A DNA stretch of 64,000 nucleotides. Source: Fremontodendron californicum. Lineage: Eukaryota > Streptophyta > Magnoliopsida > Malvales > Malvaceae. The position numbers and the translations under genes are program-made. The DNA lies in assembly GCA_030761205.1 (NCBI GenBank), contig JAULJL010000040.1, positions 14,330,603 to 14,394,602 on the forward strand, given 5' to 3'. Below are positions 11,747-21,716 of this stretch, one piece after another (positions within the stretch are counted from its first letter, which is position 1; each line of letters starts with the position of its first letter). The notes below the pieces were generated by a model, which saw only the letters and a program-made list of their open reading frames with translations, searched no databases and was not told where the DNA came from.

Positions 11747-11755
11747 GTTTTAAAG

Positions 11756-12150
11756 AGTGTTTTTAAGAAATGTATGGATTTTTTTTATGAAAAAAATAAA
11801 ATACCTAAATTTTTAATTTCAATGATTAGTGTTCTATTTTTAAAACTTCGAATGGTAAATAAACAAATAAATAAAATGACTAGCTCTTGAACTCAACTTG
11901 CAGGGCACAAAAGGGAAAATTGATTTTTTCTTTTTTTTTTGGTTGAAAAAAATAAATAGATAGTTCAATCTCTCAAATTATGACAAAACGTATCGTGCTT
12001 CATAGAAATCATGAATTTGGAGGTTAGCACAAAAAGTAAATCACTAATGCAAAGCATCAATTTAAAAATTTATATTTCATTTGTTATATAAATTGTGAGA
12101 TTGAAATGTATAAATTAATTAAGACTTAAAATATATATATATATATATAT
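11756..12150. other. Intergenic, AT-rich
   Basis: Nothing recognisable apart from a short TA run at about 12130-12150 that meets the LINE tail. Confidence 0.4.
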
Positions 12151-13560
12151 TTTTTTTTTTTGTTGCTAAGTCAAATAAATTTTATTAATAACCAAAAGAT
12201 TACAAAGCTTTTCACTTGAACTAGCAGAAAATCCATCAAAACGAAAAGCACCTAAAGCATGAAGCATGACAACTAATCCCCAGCTAAAAGATCTTAAAAG
12301 CAAACAGAAACCAAAGAAAATAATCAACACCAACTACTGATATCAAACTACAATGGACAACCAGCCAAGAGCAGTCCCTAATAAAGCCAAACAAAATCAG
12401 ATGCGAAAACCAACTAATTCACTTGAACATGAGAGCAGAACACCCCATTCACAAGCCATCAACTTCAGAATATCAACCAAAAATCTGAAACTTTCATATG
12501 AAATGAATTTCACCAATTCAGCCAGAGAAAGTGCAATCTGGTATGGTCTTAGCTTCCTGGAATAAATCTCCACATTGTCGCCTTCACAAGCCCTTGGTTC
12601 AGAAACAAACGCTTTCATTTTCCAATTCAAAATTTCCCTTTTTTGCAAATACCAGCATTTTGTGCTTCTTGGACCTGATCCTAATAATTCCTCGTTCAAG
12701 CCTTTAATTCCTTCACAGTTAAGGAACTTAAGGAATCTCCCATTAGGTGCCTGTTAGAATTCTGAACATTTGAATCTGCCCTTTCCAAGTGTTGAATCAT
12801 TGCCCACTTCCTAGTTCTAATGCTGCCATATTATCACTTTTAACATGAAAGATTAGCTTCCCATTAATGCCACCATATTTTTCCAGAACTTCTTTACAAG
12901 TAGGAGCAAAACCAGCCTTTGTTGATGGGACACACAAAGTTGTTTGCCAATTCCTTAAAAAACAAACTGTTTCACGTTATAAAACAGTCCCCCGACATTC
13001 CAAAAATAGAAAATTTCTAATAAAAAAACCTACGAAAGCCTCAAGGCCCCACTCCACCATTAAGAAAAACAGTTTCTTATCAATCAACATCTTACAAGAT
13101 AAAAGACTCAGTTTGTTCACCTCCTTATTAATCACAAAACCCAAACCTCCAAGAACAAATCTTCATTTTTAAGTCATACCCAGTAAAAGAGAAAGCAAAA
13201 ATTAACATGCCCAAAAAGGATAGAACAAAGTCACCTCAATTCTGGTAATCAAGAGAAAAAAGGGTAGTCATCGATCCCTCTCTTTCAATTCCATCAGCTT
13301 TTGTATAATAGCTTCCTCATTGCCTATAGCAGATAACCCTAGCATTTTTCCCACCTCCCATGTAGATCTCGCCGCTTCTTCAATTGTCTCTTCTCTTCTG
13401 GTTCTTTAATCACCACTTTTTGAAAGGCTATTGCCACATTTAAGTGAACTAATCTTGTTCTTTCTCACTGTGTTAGATTTTTTTACTTTTTTCCCGTCTT
13501 TTCCTTTTTTCCTGTAGCTTTTCAAGCAAAACTTCTTCAATCTCCTCTAAAGTTTTTGAC
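12151..13560 (-). mobile_element. LINE-like remnant
   Basis: On the minus strand about 13370-13270 encodes TWEVGKMLGLSAIGNEE, a motif seen at the end of plant LINE ORF1-type proteins. Near 13170 there is an ORF2-like start (LKMKICSW). The sequence then jumps to a LINE 3' end: aataaaatttatttgacttagc followed by a poly-A tail, seen as T residues at 12151-12161 on the plus strand. The endonuclease and RT domains are largely absent. A related 3' end is at 15780-15850. Open frames within it on either strand are unlikely to be genes. Confidence 0.5.
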
Positions 13561-13788
13561 TTCTTTGTGTTTCTTTTCAGGATCTCCCCTTGTCTAATTT
13601 CACTAGAATTCAAAGTATCACTCAGATAATCCAAGTTCTTTTGTATATTTGTTACAGATTCAAAATGATTATATATTTCAAATTCACAAATATCTATAGG
13701 TATTTCAAATTCACTACTAAATAGGCATATCTAACAAATCCTTAAATTTGAAAAATAACCATGAAAATTACATTTACATGTGTTTTAC
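13561..13788. other. Intergenic
   Basis: AT-rich, nothing recognised. Confidence 0.35.
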
Positions 13789-14032
13789 TTAAACCTGCTA
13801 ATGAGCTAGGTCGGACTGTGGCCCTAAAATTTTTTGTTTTACTAGTCCAGGCCTGATCCTAAACAGACTCGAATATATTGTTCATCCTATTAAAAAAATA
13901 TTATTATTTTTATTCTTACATTTTTATAATTAAATTTAAATAAAATAATAATATTTTAATATGTGAACAGTGATCCGAGCTGGGCCGGATCATGAAAATT
14001 CCTACCAGGTCGACCCATGAACAGGTCTAAAC
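13789..14032. mobile_element. hAT-type MITE, degenerate copy
   Basis: Shares the ends (aaacctgctaatgagc at left, cccatgaacaggtcta at right, inverted) and the internal motif tgaacagtgatccgagc with the better copy at 45778-46065. The target duplication is unclear. Confidence 0.55.
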
Positions 14033-14533
14033 TTTTACTACACAACTTAACACTATTTTTAAATTCAAATCCATATTTTAAAATCTAAATTTTCAAATAC
14101 AATATGATAGAATTCAATTTAAATCACTTACATAGAGACGAACGAAGTTACAAATTGAGCTACTCTTTTATGGATGAAAAATTGATTTTTAGTTATCAGT
14201 TTAGTACACCATACTATAAGCCGTGAAAGTTGACAATTTGTCTGAACTCTTGGAAGGGAAGACTATTAATGCAAAGGGCTGCGGACAAAAACAAAGTAAC
14301 AAACTGCTGGCCAAACCCTTTTTATTTTATTTTTTTTCATTTACATATATGATATATACATAAATGTATTAGGTTCAGCTAGCTTTAGACAATGGAATCT
14401 TCCTTTATACTTGGGACATTACATATAAAAAATTGCCTCACATTTGGGGCCTCACAACCCACATGCTGGACACTTCTCCCCCTCTCTCTAGCTTCCTACA
14501 TTTTCTTTTCCTTTTCCCTAACCTTTTATGCCC
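14033..14533. other. Intergenic, upstream of the small peptide gene
   Basis: AT-rich. An open frame begins at 14392 but the TATA box at 14534 lies inside it, so that upstream start is not credible. Confidence 0.4.
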
Positions 14534-14543
14534 CTATAAATAG
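14534..14543 (+). promoter_or_regulatory. TATA box of the small secreted-peptide gene
   Basis: CTATAAATAG, a perfect plant TATA box, is 121 bases upstream of the ATG at 14665. It places the transcript start near 14565 and decides the start codon. Confidence 0.65.
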
Positions 14544-14664
14544 AGTCGATATAATTAAGATCGGATCCAACCATAGCTTACTCCCTACTTCGTTTTGGTT
14601 TACAAGACTAGCCCTAGCTAGCTCCAAAACTCTAATATATTTTTGTAACTTCAGCATTCTTGCT

Positions 14665-14859
14665 ATGGCCAATGTCAAATGTAATTCTTTGTTTTTTCTA
14701 GTGATAATGCTTATTTTGTCCCATGAAGTACTTCTCTTTACCGAAGGAAGGAGCTTGGGACTGAAGACGAATTTAGAGAATGCCAATTTATTGAGTCCTG
14801 ATGGGAAGAGCATTAATGCAAGACTCGTATTTTTAATTGTTGTAAGCTTGTACTTGTAG
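14665..14859 (+). CDS. CEP-like small secreted protein lacking a CEP domain
   Basis: A 64-residue product. Residues 1-26 form a strong signal peptide (LFFLVIMLILSHEVLLF) followed by TEGRS. That layout matches the two CEP genes, which also have EGR just after the signal peptide. After residue 50 the protein ends in a hydrophobic tail (VFLIVVSLYL) with no DFRPT..SPGVGH peptide, and none is found in any frame for several hundred bases downstream. It could be a CEP precursor truncated by a frame or sequence change, an unrecognised intron-containing gene, or a member of another secreted-peptide family. I chose the Met at 14665 because it follows the TATA box and begins the signal peptide; an in-frame upstream Met lies before the promoter. 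Confidence 0.55.
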   Translation: MANVKCNSLFFLVIMLILSHEVLLFTEGRSLGLKTNLENANLLSPDGKSINARLVFLIVVSLYL

Positions 14860-15775
14860 TAGTTGATATTGTAGGCAATTTCGTATTCTTTTCATTTTCA
14901 TGTATTATTGCTTGGACTTGTATCTCAACTTTTAATCAAAAGCTTGCAATTAATTAATTTCGGCCACTCTCGATCCATATGAAGAAAGTTAGCATTTTGA
15001 ACTTCTATAATTAATTAAGCAGCAACGTTGTCATATATAGCTCATGTTATAAAGTACATTACTCTTAAGTCTTAACTATAGTCCCAAAACGTAGAAATTT
15101 AATTATTTTTATATAGCTTATATAGCATTCTTGTAGCCAAAATTCGTAATAATAATAATAGATAAACAAAATTTTCGATTAATCATTTTTTCTCTTCTTT
15201 ACCCCATAATTTTATTAAATAGAAAAAGCTACTTTTAGTGCTATTATAACTTTGAAAATGAATGTTTAAATGTCCTTTAAAAATAAGTAAATAGATCCAA
15301 AACATATAAAATGTTGTTAATCCGGCATGCAATATTTTAAAAGAAATGACCGTAAGGAATGAAGTCATAACTTTTGCAGATTGAATGAAATTTCAAGGTG
15401 CAATAAGCAACCTAGCTAATTAAGGATGAAATTAATCTTTGACAAAAAAATAAAGAAGAAGAAGCTATAACCGTTTTTATTTTCAACAAAAGCACCAAAT
15501 AAAAGCAATTCATTTCAAATAAGAAAAGTTCATTAATAATTTATTTAGGGTTAATTAATGTTCAAGGGCAGAAAATTTAAAGTGAAATAAAGATATATTT
15601 CTTTGTGTTATGTAAAGCATTTGTTCATTAATCAATAATGTAATAAAAATTAAGTGAGAAGACCATGATCAAGCTTAAGCATATATATGTAATAGCCAAT
15701 AAATTTTGATATTATATGCTTCTAGTGTATTTTATAATTATGTTGTTTTAAAAAACTCTAATTTTTTTATTTTTT
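14860..15775. other. Intergenic
   Basis: AT-rich 3' flank of the small peptide gene. No CEP motif, RNA gene or repeat identified. Confidence 0.4.
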
Positions 15776-15870
15776 AGATTTTTTTTTGCTAAGCCAACAA
15801 GTTTTATTAATAATATTTCAAAGGAATAGAGCTAATAACAAGACTAGCATTAACCAGTAACTGAAAAATA
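15776..15870 (-). mobile_element. LINE 3'-end scrap
   Basis: The plus strand has a T tract then gctaagccaacaagtttt, the inverse of a plant LINE 3' end. It matches the tail at 12151-12190. Confidence 0.4.
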
Positions 15871-16239
15871 GTTCTGTTGAAATTTTTATTAATTTTTTTG
15901 AATTGAGCACATGCTTTGCCACAAATAATTTTGGGCCCAATGAGATTATTAGAATAAAAATATAGGGGTTGAGGGTTCAAAAGCCATAAGTAGTTCAGTC
16001 ATTTTTTATTTACATTATGTATATTTGACAGACAAAAAAAAAATAGGAGAATTGAAACGAAACAAACTAAACCTAGAGAGAAGGAAGAGAGTTAAGGAAG
16101 GGAAATCGATTTTAAAAAATGTTGATTAAAGTGAAATTTTTATGTTTTAAATTATTCTCTACAAAACTCGTACTTTTGTTTTAAAAAATTTCAACTTTTC
16201 AATAAATTCGTGACCTTCCAATGATTTTTCGACAATATT
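15871..16239. other. Intergenic
   Basis: AT-rich, nothing recognised. Confidence 0.35.
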
Positions 16240-16690
16240 GTGGTACCTTTGGAAAGGTCCGGTGAATAAAAAATCGAATCGGATCGGTCGGTCGAATCGG
16301 TTAAACTTGGAATCGGTGGTCTATCCAGTCCGATAGATGTAATAAAATCGGATTTGATAGAACCGGTTAAAAACCGGTTCAACCGGTAAAAAAACCAAAA
16401 AACCGGTAAAAAAATGGAAAAAAGGGAAAAAAACCATTTCTTTTAATTTTGTTTTCAAAATTTTTTTTTGTAATTGATGAAATTTGAACCCATAACCTCT
16501 TAGAAATATACTAAAGACCATAACACTAAGTTAAATACTTATTTTTATTTATTATTTACTATATTTAATATTTATTTAACATTAAAAATATTTTAAAAAT
16601 CTTATTTAAAGTGTTCAACCGGTTCAGTCGGTAGAACCAATTAAACCGAAAATTAAAAATCACACCGATTTAACTTTCGATCCGATTTTT
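16240..16690. repeat. Dispersed repeat with AACCGGTT motifs, copy 2
   Basis: Both ends contain repeated accggtt/aaccggt words (for example aaaaaccggttcaaccggt near 16369) and gatccgattttt words. The centre matches 7170-7260. It is likely a non-coding TIR element or SINE-like family. Confidence 0.45.
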
Positions 16691-17168
16691 TCAACTTTGA
16701 AAAGGCATTTTATATTGTAAAAGTGCTTGTAAGTACGTTTTTTGACCCCTTGGACGATCATCCTGATAGTTGCTCTCCTGGCTTTTACCACCCTGATAAA
16801 CGATACAAAGCCAAATTTTCGTCCTCTGTTACTTTAATTTTTCGTAATAAACACACCAACAACTCTCTCATGGTTCTAAAAAATGCACCAAATTAGCCAC
16901 CTCCAATGCACTTTTGGTGGAATACAGTCGAAATCTCATGAGACCACCTTTCCAGGCTGAGATTTTCTTATATATACTCCTTCCAGGCTCAGAAGTTAGG
17001 GTTTCTTGCACTGACAGTTTTCGATTACAAGCAGTTGGAGGAGAAGTGAGAAGCTTTAAAGTTTTAACCACATCAAAATATATGGAATGGAATTTGCTAT
17101 ATATATATATATATATTAATTAGGAAAGTGTTGAATTAAGCAATTAAAAATATACCTAAAGAAAACAC
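16691..17168. other. Intergenic, left flank of the 27-kb retrotransposon
   Basis: AT-rich with a TA run at about 17097-17116. Overlapping short frames on both strands (16868-17123) show no family features. Confidence 0.4.
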
Positions 17169-17580
17169 AAGAGTGTACACACAAATTTTGCGTCAAAAAT
17201 ATGACAAATAAAATTTGCAGTCAAATAAGAATTTTATTAATCAAACTTTGAGGTTACAATCTCTGAATATTCTTAAAGAAAGAAATCCTTTGATTCTTTT
17301 CTTCAGTAAAACTTTGATCCAAGGGTCTTCACGACTTGATCTTGAATCGGTGAGATCTGCTTCAAGGGTCTTCTAGACTTGGTCTTGAAAAAACAGGAAT
17401 TATCTCATTTTCTTTGATGAACAAGATCGGAGAGCAGCTTCTTAGAGAATTCTCAAGAACAAGCACTGCGTTCTTAGAATTTCTCAAATTTCTTCTTAAG
17501 AATTTTGAGAGGATTTGGCTCTTCAAAATCTTCTTCTCTTCAGGCTTTCTGAGTTGTGAATTTGTGTTAAGGGGAGGTCT

Positions 17581-17590
17581 CTATTTATAG
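17581..17590 (-). promoter_or_regulatory. LTR TATA box (E1 3' LTR)
   Basis: CTATAAATAG on the minus strand, same in the 5' LTR at 43607-43616. It marks the U3/R boundary. The E3 LTRs have it at 61696-61705, and a weaker TATTTATA form (plus strand) at 52431-52438. Confidence 0.65.
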
Positions 17591-17635
17591 TGGTAGCTAG
17601 CCAGGTGAAATAGAGTTTTAAAAGAACTCATCCTC

Positions 17636-17955
17636 CTTATTTATCTCTTAATTAATTTAATTTAATTAGAGATAAAGCTTCATTATTTATCCCTTAATTA
17701 ATTAATTAAATTAGAGATAAAATATTTATTTTTTTATCACTTAATTAATTAATTAAATTAGAGATAAAATATTTATTTTTTATCACTTAATTAATTAATT
17801 AAATTAGAGATAAAATATTTATTTATCTCTTAATTAATTTAATTTAATTTAATTAGAGATAAAAATTTATTATTTATCTCTTAATTAATTTAATTTAATT
17901 AGAGATAAAAATTTATTATTTATCTCTTAATTAATTAAATTTAATTAGAGGTAAA
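17636..17955. repeat. AT-rich hairpin repeats inside the E1 3' LTR
   Basis: Seven or so units of the form ttatctcttaattaattt ... aattagagataa. Each unit is close to an inverted repeat (TTATCTCT against AGAGATAA), in the U3 part. The equivalent array in the 5' LTR at about 43668-43931 has one unit fewer. E3 LTRs carry diverged versions at about 52493-52676 and 61757-61925. Confidence 0.8.
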
Positions 17956-18181
17956 ATAATTATGACACATGAGTGAAATTTGATTGGATAACCCATGAAT
18001 CCTTGCAATTTAATTGGTCAAACCATGTGTACATATTTAATTAATTATAAAATAATTAATTATAATATGATATTATCAATTTCACATGGTAATGTATAAT
18101 TTAATTGAAAATTTCTTAATTAAAGAAATTCCAATTGACATGTGGCTATTTGTAATTGGTTACAAATTTTCTCCTTCTACA

Positions 18182-18200
18182 AATGCCCCATCAAGACTTG
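18182..18200 (-). other. Polypurine tract of E1
   Basis: Read on the minus strand, TTGATGGGGCATT directly precedes the 3' LTR. The equivalent in E3 (52916-52930) reads TTGAGGGGGCATT. Confidence 0.6.
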
Positions 18201-18555
18201 GTTACGTACACGATTTTTTTTTTTTTTTTTTTAGTGTAGCAAGTGGACAAGTCTTGAAATTTAATTTGCTTTTGATGTCAGAATTTATTTACACCAATTA
18301 ATTATCCTCATATAATTTTGTATACGAGACGAAAAAATTGATTTAGTAAATATAATTTCCTATGCATCAAAATGGATCATGAATAGAAGATTGGTCCACC
18401 CTAAATGGTTTAACAAAAAAATGGATATTGGGCCAACATTGGCCTACGTAAAGTAAATATGTCATTATATTGGCCCACGTAACAAATGGTTTTAAGGCCC
18501 AACTTAATTGATTTTCCACCCAAAAAAAAAAAAATAGGCTCGTCGAGTCAGGATC

Positions 18556-18801
18556 ATGGGATCATGCCATGGCTTGGTAGCTGTAGCTCTTGAGCAAAGC
18601 AAGGATTTCTTTTTATGGAACCCATCAACCAGGGACTTCAAGAAGTTGTCAGGTCCTTATTTTACACCAACCGCAGACAAGAACAAGTTCCTATTTGTTA
18701 AATTAATTGACCCATATGAAGCCATGCAATTTAAACGAAGCAGACAAGGTTTTATAGCTTTTTCATTACAGTTTGGAAGTAAACAGAGCTGCCCATTTTA
18801 G
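18556..18801 (+). pseudogene. F-box protein fragment (F-box-associated domain) carried in E1
   Basis: An 81-residue frame begins MGSCHGLVAVA and contains FFLWNPSTRDFKKL. This matches the start of F-box-associated (FBA/kelch-like) domains in plant F-box proteins, where GSC.GL and LWNPSTR..K.L are the signature words. There is no N-terminal F-box, and the frame ends soon after. It lies between the E1 3' LTR and its antisense PMD gene, in sequence with no obvious counterpart in E3. It is probably a captured host-gene fragment or a piece of a gene hit by an earlier insertion. Confidence is good for the domain, lower for the capture route. Confidence 0.6.
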
Positions 18802-18976
18802 TTGCTGACTGCGGAAATAAAGAAGTTCAACTGGTTCACGAAACTTAGGGAACCAACGTCAAGCAAACTCCTAGTCCGACTTGAACTTATAATCCAACTA
18901 AAACTCAACCTCCAGTTTTAAAGAAATTCTAATGCAATTAGAAGTTCTATTCCTTGACCACATGGGACTTGAATTA

Positions 18977-18992
18977 TTTCCCCTATAAAAGC
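18977..18992 (+). promoter_or_regulatory. TATA-like promoter scrap inside E1
   Basis: ccccTATAAAAGcaag at about 18980 has the form of a plant core promoter facing the PMD gene. It belongs to the E1-specific variable zone and has no clear coding partner directly downstream. Confidence 0.3.
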
Positions 18993-19054
18993 AAGACCCT
19001 CTCAAGCTAATTTGCATATCAAATTAATTGTCAAAGGTTGCTACATTGGAGAAC

Positions 19055-19760
19055 TTAACAGGTTGCTACGTTGGAGTGTTCGACAGGTGAGTCCTTTTTT
19101 TTTATTCTTTTATGGTTATTCTCTTCGGTGCCTTTAGAAGCTGTTTTTGCACTCTTCCCTCCCTCGGCAACATTAATGTCGTCTAGCTTGATTGCTTGTC
19201 TCATGAGCATCTCATTTAGTGTTGTGATCTGAACCTCCGACACCTCAACTCCATTGGAGATTGATTTTTTGATTGAATAAACTTAGTCAGCCAGCTTATC
19301 AGAAAGATAAGCGCGTACCCTGCAATGGCGACGATCGCGTAAGATAAAGCGCATAACAGAAAAAGTAGCTTCTTTCTTGGAAGCGCCACGGATTTGAGAT
19401 CAGGAGAGAAACTGGATCTCTCCAGAACCTTACGACTGCTTAGAAATTCTTCTCAGATCTTCGATTACAAAACAAGAATTTGATGGCACGATGTGCGGTC
19501 TGGATCTTGGCGTTTCTTCGGATCTCGACGAACCTTCGCTCTATGCTTACTGGGTCTTCCATCAATATGAATTTCGAGCGGTCTTTGACTCCGCATATGT
19601 CCAAATACTCACCGTTTTCTCTTTCTTTGACTTTGAATATCACTCTCTGCTCTCCCCCTTGTAACCCTGTTTCCATTGTTAGCCGCTTCGAGTACGTGGC
19701 CAGGTAGTTGTCAGGGAGCGCAGCTGGTTGCGAGAACCTTTGCGCGACGGCTCTGTTGGA
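19055..19760 (-). pseudogene. Captured BAG-family co-chaperone gene fragment
   Basis: On the minus strand 19760-19445 encodes the end of a ubiquitin-like domain and the start of a BAG region (GGEQRVIFKVKERENGEYLD, then CGVKDRSKFILMEDP, then SIERR..EIRRNAKIQTAHRAI). 19310-19055 continues with LAD-stop-VYSIKKSISNGVEVSEVQ and ITTLNEMLMRQAIKLDDI, the rest of the BAG domain and the start of its tail. Between them (about 19445-19330) the frame is lost, ending in a splice-acceptor-like ttgcag, so an intron seems retained. Plant BAG1-4 type proteins bind Hsp70 through this domain. One TAA replaces an expected Gln codon. It lies inside E1 antisense to the PMD gene. Confidence 0.75.
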
Positions 19761-19910
19761 TGCACCGCTTGGCCTCGATATACAAAGTCCTATAAATAAA
19801 ATCTCTGCAAGACTTCTAAGATTCAAGCGTTGAATCTGTAGTGAAGACTTTTAAGATTTTTAGACTTGAATAGAAGATGACTAGAATATTCTTTGAATAT
19901 TCTATTGAGG

Positions 19911-19920
19911 TTATAAAAAG
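19911..19920 (+). promoter_or_regulatory. Candidate promoter of the antisense PMD gene
   Basis: TTATAAAAAG lies 180 bases upstream of the likely PMD start. It is followed by a pyrimidine-rich stretch ending in ctttttgcag (19970) and, closer to the ATG, by tttgtttttgtag (20083), either of which could be a 5' leader splice acceptor. Confidence 0.45.
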
Positions 19921-20090
19921 TTTTATAAGCTAGTCATCTCTCACAATTTCTCACTTTTTGCAGTTATTATGTTGAATTGTTTTTTTTTTTTTTACCACGA
20001 TGAGTTTGGGTTGGTTTGGCTTTTTTTTTATTTATTATTATTATTTTTTTTGACATTTTTTTTTGTTTGTTTTGTTTTTGTAGAATCAAC

Positions 20091-21716
20091 ATGGTGTACT
20101 TCAAAGATCACAAAGATTATCTTGTGATTCTTTCCAAGGAAGACGAAGACATAAAAGAAGGATTATATCTCTTCACCAACAAGCCCATATCGGGTAGATA
20201 TAAATCCGCTTGGAAATCATTTGATTTTCCTGCCACTCTAGAAGATTGGTCAATAGAACTTTCTCCAACCTCACAATCTTCTCCAAAGGCGAGATCTCTT
20301 CAATCTAATCTTCACGTCAATACTTCTAATCATGAGAAGTTTGACACGTTGGGGAGCCGTATCACTTCCGAAAAGTCCTATTGGGGATTTTCCTTCAAGA
20401 TTTTTGGAGAGTTTGGTTACATACCAAAGTACTGGGAATGGACTGAAGATGTGTTGTACCAGTTCAACAAAAATTTAACGACTGTTAGTATATATGATGC
20501 TGTTTATGCATCATTATACACTTATGATCACAACAAGGACGTCATTCGCGCTTTTTGTGAAGCTTGGTGCCCGGCTACCAACACTCTCCACCTTGCTACT
20601 GGGGAAGCTTCCATCTCCTTATGGGATTTGCATAGGCTAGGCGGTTTACCTATTCACGGCATATTTTATGATGAAGTCATTCCTTGTGCTGCCGAATTGA
20701 CTGACTTTGATAACAAGGGAAGATTCGTCCCGAGATGTTGTGAATATCTATTTGCTGCATTCCATCTTTTGAAGCAAGGCAAGGAGGATAAGGTGTCTAT
20801 TGAGGCTTGGATCAATTTTTGGTTTCAAGGGAAATTGCGTTACACCAAACCACCTGCTCGAAAAGCAAAGAAGCTTGTTCGTCCAAAAGCTACACATAAC
20901 CCTACTGGGATTCTTCGGAAATACCAAGGTCGGGGAATGGCAGGAGATGGAGTATTCACTACACTTGGAATCAAAGACAGTGTAACAACAAACACTTATT
21001 TAGCTGCCTTCCTTTCTTGTTGGATTTGTGTTTTCGTTTTTCCAAGTAAAGATTCAGAATTTGTTCGGCCAGAGACATTTAAGATAGCCAGCCTGATGGC
21101 GATTGGGAGAACTGTTAATCTCGCGGTCCCGGTGTTAGCCAATATTTACCATGGACTAAACCGAATTAAACTTTCTGCTCAAGCGGGCTCTTCAGATGCG
21201 TGTTTTCCAATTCACTATATTTATGGGTGGCTAAGTTATTACTTCCAGACTCACTTTCAAAATCCAGATTATGTATATGGGCCTTTGATGAGCAAGTTTT
21301 CAGGAGAAGGTGGAGCCAAATACTTTGAGGATTATGACGCCCGCAAGTTGATTCATAGTGGCATAGTGTGGAATGCTAACTTATATCCCAGGAATAGAGA
21401 TGAAGTGATTGTTGATGATGACGCTCTTAGTAAGATCAATCATGGCTACCTTGTTAATGTTCGTTCGAGCTATTTGCCTGCCCGATGTAACCAAGCCATC
21501 ATTGTGGAACCTTACAGTCCTCATCGATTTGGGAGACAATTTGGGTTTTGTCAAGATATTCCTGGAGCTCTTAAGGAAGATATTCGTTCTGGATCTGTGG
21601 ATGATTTATGTAGGTTTTGGAGAATTTGCACTCGTTCTCATACAAAGTCCAGATTAATCTCTCCAGCTCGTTCTCTAAATCCTAATGATCATGCAACCGC
21701 AAGATACATGGAATGA
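20091..21716 (+). CDS. Plant mobile domain (PMD) protein, antisense to E1 pol
   Basis: An open frame runs from 20016, but its first 25 codons are poly-T-derived and follow no leader. The Met at 20091 comes just after a T-rich tract and an AG acceptor-like site, so I prefer it (541 residues to the stop at 21714). The protein contains the features of the plant mobile domain (MAIN/MAIL1-like, also called aminotransferase-like) family: LWDLHRLGGLPIHG, YDEVIP, a central NPTGILRKYQGRG segment, TNTYLAAFLSCWICVFVFPS, and IGRTVNLAVPVLANIYHGLN. Such domains are known as antisense extra ORFs in Tat retrotransposons and in host nuclear proteins that repress transposons. The TGA at 21714 replaces an expected Trp. 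The same frame continues after it, so the intact ancestor was longer. Confidence 0.82.
   Translation: MVYFKDHKDYLVILSKEDEDIKEGLYLFTNKPISGRYKSAWKSFDFPATLEDWSIELSPTSQSSPKARSLQSNLHVNTSNHEKFDTLGSRITSEKSYWGFSFKIFGEFGYIPKYWEWTEDVLYQFNKNLTTVSIYDAVYASLYTYDHNKDVIRAFCEAWCPATNTLHLATGEASISLWDLHRLGGLPIHGIFYDEVIPCAAELTDFDNKGRFVPRCCEYLFAAFHLLKQGKEDKVSIEAWINFWFQGKLRYTKPPARKAKKLVRPKATHNPTGILRKYQGRGMAGDGVFTTLGIKDSVTTNTYLAAFLSCWICVFVFPSKDSEFVRPETFKIASLMAIGRTVNLAVPVLANIYHGLNRIKLSAQAGSSDACFPIHYIYGWLSYYFQTHFQNPDYVYGPLMSKFSGEGGAKYFEDYDARKLIHSGIVWNANLYPRNRDEVIVDDDALSKINHGYLVNVRSSYLPARCNQAIIVEPYSPHRFGRQFGFCQDIPGALKEDIRSGSVDDLCRFWRICTRSHTKSRLISPARSLNPNDHATARYME

Larger units (their letters stand above)
17174..18181 (-). 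repeat. 3' LTR of E1
   Basis: 1008 bp, TG...CA on both strands, matching 43200-44160 almost exactly. It has one extra copy of an AT-rich unit of about 47 bp near 17690-17780. The core promoter is the TATA box CTATAAATAG on the minus strand (17581-17590). Confidence 0.93.

Noticed and set aside
14392..14664. N-terminal extension of the small secreted peptide frame
   Set aside because: The TATA box at 14534 lies within it, and the signal peptide begins at the Met at 14665.
20016..20090. 25-codon N-terminal extension of the PMD frame
   Set aside because: Encoded by T-rich tracts containing a splice-acceptor-like site; the Met at 20091 starts the conserved part.
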